64,000 nucleotides of DNA from Lumbricus terrestris (lineage: Eukaryota > Annelida > Clitellata > Crassiclitellata > Lumbricidae): positions 36,275,371-36,339,370 of the forward strand of contig OX457037.1 of the NCBI GenBank assembly GCA_949752735.1, in the 5' to 3' direction. Made by a program: the position numbers and the translations under genes. Of the stretch, positions 50,501 through 56,500 are shown in pieces. Positions within the stretch are counted from its first letter, which is position 1. Each line of letters opens with the position of its first letter. Under the pieces are notes generated by a model. That model was not told the DNA's origin and did no database searches. It saw only the letters and a program-made list of their open reading frames with translations.

Positions 50501-53500
50501 TTTAAACACTATAATTTATATGTAACATACTACAATGTGTCCTCAAACAATGCCTGAGTATGATGTCCATTCTTAATCTTAATCATTGTAGCGGTTGAAT
50601 GCTTCTTGTCAAACAAAACCTATTAAACAATGCTATGTATAATGTTTAATGTAGGTAAGAATTAAGTTAGATAATTGGTGGCGTATTTAGAAATATATTT
50701 AATCATAATTTGTGGCTTAATATAACAATTATTAATAATAACGAAATCAACATGCGCTACAACAATTGACTCAACATTACGGAGTGGCGGAAAGCAGCGT
50801 TAACGAAAGCAGACGGTAAACATTTTGCCAAACGATACCCAGACATCGATGGAGCTGAGCAAGGAGAGGGTCGAAAAGATATTTCGAGCGATGGCGTCTG
50901 TCGGCAAATACGGAGCCAGTCGTTGGTAATTCGAATATCTGGAACTTGATTTATGGGTGTGGAGAGCGACACGTTGTCGACTTGTCCCACTGTCGAACTT
51001 TGAGACGTTTGAAGCGAAGTTCCGAGGCGAAGCGAGTGAACTGTGCGAAGCAGTGTGACTCTTGGCGACGATTTGCGAATCGGTCGAACGTTGAAGTTGG
51101 GATCGAACTCTGAAGCGATCCGTGGTGAAACATTTGCAGCAAGACGAGGAGGAAGAATCGGTTGAGCGACGGGTGAATTCCTATGCTCGACGAAATCCGA
51201 GGAAGAAGGAGAAACACGCTGGGTTACTGTTTCAAGCTACAGTACCCATCGACAAGCAACTACCGAGAAATCTGGACTGACGGCAAGTGAGAAGATCGCG
51301 ACCTTCTTCAACTTTCCCTTCAATCCATTCCCTGCGGAAGTTGAAAAGCATTTCTACATCCACCAGAAGGACGATGTGGAAAGATAAGAAATACACATAA
51401 TATTATTATAATTAATACGCCACAAATAGGTAGATAAGATTCTTTTCTTTGAATTGCATTTATTGACTGAAATGTTATTTTAAATTATATCTTTATATTA
51501 ATTACAGTCTCATTTGTTCTAGGTCGTAGGTTGCTATTATACCATTATTCACCCAACAGCCTCTGAGCATAAAGTTCACCTTCAATATTCTAGACTTAAT
51601 AAATCCGGAATATAGGGGGTAGTGACAAGAGTGGGTGCCCACGCCGGGATATTTTGACAGTTAAAACTGCCATTTGAGTATTGTTATAGTGGCAAGCTTT
51701 GAACAATTGTTGCTAGTGATTATTAGAGAGATAATTTGAACTGATTGGCATCTGAGTTGAATTAGTAGATTGCATATTGAAAAGTGCACAATAGGTTGTG
51801 TAAACTTTTAGATATTAGCTTTTGTGGAACTGAATTTCTCTTTGTAGAATTGAACAATTTCTATCTGTTAAAAATTTATATAGTGCACGTTGTAGCCTAT
51901 ATTTGTAACAAGTGAAAAATCATAAGTAAGACAGTAAGCATGTCTGTTACTGATTTCGAAGCCTGGTTGGAAATTGCCAAACAGATGAACATGGAGGGAG
52001 ATGAGATGAAAGCCTTCATAAAAGAGAGACAGGCGGAACTAAGGCAAGAGAGAGTAATTGAGAGGGAGATTGCTAAAGAGGCGAAGCTAGCTGAAGCTGA
52101 ATTAAAGAAAATTGAGATAGAAGCAGCAGCAGAAGTCAAGAGACTTGAGATAGAAGCAAGAAAAGCAGAGAGGGAAGCTGAAGCGGCAGCAGAAACGAGA
52201 AAAGCTGAAGCAGAAGCAGAAACGAGAAAAGCAGAAACGAGAAAAGCTGAAACAGAGGCTGCAATGCAGGCAAAGAAGGCGGAAGTGGAATTGGAAGCGA
52301 TTAGGAGTGCTGAGACAGAAGCGAGAGAAAATCGTTTGGCAACAGATGCTAGAGAACAGCGAGAACACCAGCTAGAAATAAAGAGACTTGAAGCACAAGT
52401 GAGAATGCGTGAAATTGATTCAAGAGGGGAACAAAACCGAGAGCACGACAATGACTACATGAGGATCGGTGATGGTCAACAACAGGGAGATCACCGAGAA
52501 AACAATAAAGGAATCAGGAATATCAAATTTCCTATATTCAACGAGTCCAAGGATTGTTTGGATGCCTACTTGTTGAGATTCGAGAGAACATGTGTGGCAT
52601 ATGAAATCAGAAAAGAAGTTTGGTCGTTAACGTTAGCGAGACATTTGGAAGGCAGAGCACTGGAAGTATACCAAAGGTTGTCTGCAGATGAAGTGCAAGA
52701 TTATGAGTGTTTGAAGACTCAGCTTTTGAAGAGATTTCAACTGACAGAAGGTGGTTATCGAAACAAGTTCAAAACCAGTAAAATGGAATCAGGAGAGACA
52801 CCTTCTAGTTTTGTGCATAGATTGAGGAGGTATATGCAACAGTGGTTAGCACAAGCGGGATTTGAGAGAACTTATGAAGGAGTGGAAGATCTCTTGTTGA
52901 AAGACCAGTTTTACCTGACATGCAGTACTGAACTTCGTATGTTTATAAAGGAGAAAGGCAAGATGAGTTTGAAGGACATGTTAGTTTGTGCGGAATCACA
53001 CATTGAAGCACACGGTTACAAATACAGCGAGCAGTTTGCAAAACCAGATGTGAAATTCCATGGCGACAGGTTGAACAGTAGACCGTTCGAACACAGACCC
53101 AAGGAACAGTCTGGGTACAACCTAAACAGGAGTAGAAGCGATGTGAAGATAAATCAGGGTACACATCAAAACAGAGGGTTCAGCAGGGAAAGAGAAGCTG
53201 CAACCGGACATAAGATTACTTGCTTTTTCTGTGGAGAACAAAACCATAAGGCATATCAATGCCCAAAGAAGAACAGGGGTACATTTAAACACACTGCAGC
53301 AGCAGTGCAAATATTTGAAAGTCGAGCACACTTGGTTAAGCCAGAAAGTGAAATACAGAGAGTGGTTGAAGTTACAAGAGGAGAACAACAGATGAAACAG
53401 GGTGAACATAGTAAAATACCACCAATGTACATGGCAGCCAGTGCAATGGTGATAAAAGACAATGATGGATGTATTAGTCTTGAAGACAAGAGTGAATACC

Positions 53501-56500
53501 AAGTAACAGTTAACGGAAACTTAGTGGGATGCTTATACGACACAGGTGCGAGTTGCTGTATCGTAAAACGTTCTTTGATAAATGAAGAAGCATTGACTGG
53601 TGAAGAAACGCATTGTGTTTTAGTTGACGGAAGTTTAAGGTGTTTCCCGTTGGCTAAAGTGTACATAGAGAGTGAACACTTTAATGGTGAAGTACAAGCG
53701 ATGGTGATGGAACAGCCGATAAAACCAGTAATAATTGGGAAAATCAAAGGATTGAAGTACATGGTTAAAGATGAGAGAACTGAGAATGTGACAAATCCTG
53801 AGCCAAAAGAAATAAATGAGAATAGTACTGAAGTGGAAAACAAAGGAATATTGATTAGAAAAACAGGACACGAAGAAAGACCTGTTGGTGCAAAGAAAAC
53901 AGTGAGATTTTATGACAATGCGATAAGGAATCAAGATGAAAAATTAATGACAGTAGCAGTTGTGGAAACAAGAGCAGAAGCTAAAAAGGTAGCAAAATAT
54001 AGACCATTGAAAGTTGCGGAGATGCCGAACTTGAATGTGTCAGTAAAAGAGATACAGGAGTTGCAGAGTCAAGATGAAACTATGACGAAACAAATGGAAA
54101 GAGCAATTGAATGGGATGATAACAAAGACAACATAGAAGATAATCCATATGTGATAAAGAAGGGATTGTTGTATAAAAGATACAAAGAAGCACAGAAAGA
54201 TGAGGTGAAATGGCAACTAATGGTACCTAAACCATTGAGGGATAAAGTGTTAACCGTAGCACACAATTCATTGTTATCAGCTCACCTAGGAATGAGGAAA
54301 ACACATGATAAGATCCTAAATGAATTCTATTGGCCTGGAATAGGACAAGATATACGGAGATATGTGTTGAGTTGTGACATTTGTCAAAAGTCAGTGGACA
54401 AGAAGGTGAACCACAAGGCGCCTATGGGTCATCTACCTGTATTAGATGTACCATTCAAACACATATGCATAGACATAATCGGAGAAGTTAACCCTATGTC
54501 TGCAAGGGGTTACCGATACATATTGACCATCATAGACTTGAGTACAAGATATCCGGAAGCTATTCCATTGAAAGGAATTAGTACTGAGGAAGTTGCAGAA
54601 GCTTTGTTCGGATTTTATTGTCGTATGGGAGTGCCTCAGAAGATCCATACTGATCGTGGAAGCCAGTTCACTTCCGAACTCATGGCTGAAGTAAATAAGA
54701 TGCTATTGATAAAACACACCATGACGAGTCCATACCATGCAATGGGCAATGGATGTGTGGAAAGACTTAATGGAACAATCAAAGCGACGTTGAGGAAGTT
54801 GATTGGTGAACAAGCGAAAGAATGGGATCGTTATATAGCTCCATTACTGTTTGCGTTGAGAGACACAGTACATGAGAGTCACGGTTTCACACCATTCGAA
54901 CTAATATTTGGTAGGTCGTGCAGAGGACCAGTGCAAATATTAAAGGAGTTATGGACCAATGAGACAGTGGAAGAAGAAGTGAAAGACGTGTATACGTATA
55001 TGCAGGATTTAAGAGAAAGGATTGAGGAGACTTGTGATATGGCACAGAAGGCGATACACAAAGCGAATGCTAAAAACAAGAAATATTATGACAGGAAAGC
55101 GAGATACCGGAAGTTGGAAATAGGTGATAAGGTGTTGTTACTATTGCCTAGTTGTAAGAACAAGATGTTAGTGAAGTGGCAAGGGCCATATGTTGTGAGA
55201 GAGAAGATTGGAGACTATGATTACAGAGTTGAAATCGAGAAAGGAAAGATAAAGACATATCACATTAATATATTAAAGAAATATCACGAAAGAGAAGATG
55301 CCGAGACTGTAGCGTACATTTCAGCAGTAGTATATGACGGAAAAGTGGGTGAAGATGAAGAAGAAGAAATATTGGATTTATATGTAAGTGAACAAACAGA
55401 GACCTATGAAGATGTAGATATAAATCCTGATTTGGATGAAGAACAAAAAGGAGAAATGAGGAAACTACTGAAGAAATATGAAGACATTTTCACAGACAAG
55501 CCTGGGAGAACAGACTTAGTGAAGCATGAAATACATTTGACGAGTGAAGAGCCAGTAAGACAAAGAGCGTATCCAACACCATACCATTTGCAAAAAGAAA
55601 TAGATAAGGAGATTCAGACGATGTTGGACAATAAGGTGATAGAAAGATCAGAGGCAGCTTATGCAGCACCGCTGGTGGTTGTCAAGAAATCAGACGGAAG
55701 TAATAGACTGTGTTGCAATTACAAACAGCTAAACAAATTGACAATATTTGATCCTGAGCCTATGATGACAAACGAAGATATTTTTAATAAGTTGAGTGGG
55801 AGTAGAATCTACAGCAAGTTCGATTTCTGCAAGGGTTATTGGCAGATCCCTATGAGTCCAGAATCGAAAGACTACACTACATTTGTATGTGCCAATGGAA
55901 TATACAAATTCAATGTTATGCCATTCGGATTGATTAATAGTGCGTCAAGTTACAACCGATTAATTAGGAAGATTCTTCACGGAACAGAAAATCTTGAAAG
56001 TTATGTCGACGATATACTAGCGCATAATAAAGGATGGAGAGAACACCTGAAGACATTGGAAATATTTTTCGAAAGAGTCAGACAAGCGAATTTGACATTG
56101 AAGCCAAAGAAATGTTCAATAGGATATGAAAAGATTGACTTTTTGGGACATACATTGAACAAAGATGACATAAGTCCAAAGGAGAAATCGGTGGATAAAA
56201 TAGTAGACATGCCACGTCCAAAGACAAAGAAACAAGTCAGGAGTTTTCTTGGAGCGATAAATTATTATCGTAAATTTATACCACACTGTGCAGAGATCAT
56301 GGCACCGTTGAGTGATCTGACAAAGAAGATGGCACCTGGAGTAGTTGAATGGAACGGAGAACTGGAAGCTAGTTTTACGATGTTGAAGAGTGAACTGGCA
56401 AAGGAACCAATTCTGAAACTACCAAACCTTGAGAAAGAGTTTATTCTTCAGACGGATGCAAGTGGAAACGGAGTAGGATGTGTAATAATGCAGCAGTACG

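Noticed and set aside
50757..51217. Two minus-strand ORFs (77 and 88 codons) repeated at 57138-57598
   Set aside because: They lie inside the two LTR copies and repeat only because the LTRs do; no known LTR protein corresponds.
51897..54648. Minus-strand ORFs opposite the gag-pol frame
   Set aside because: Antisense shadows of a real coding frame; Ser/Phe-rich composition follows from the sense codons.
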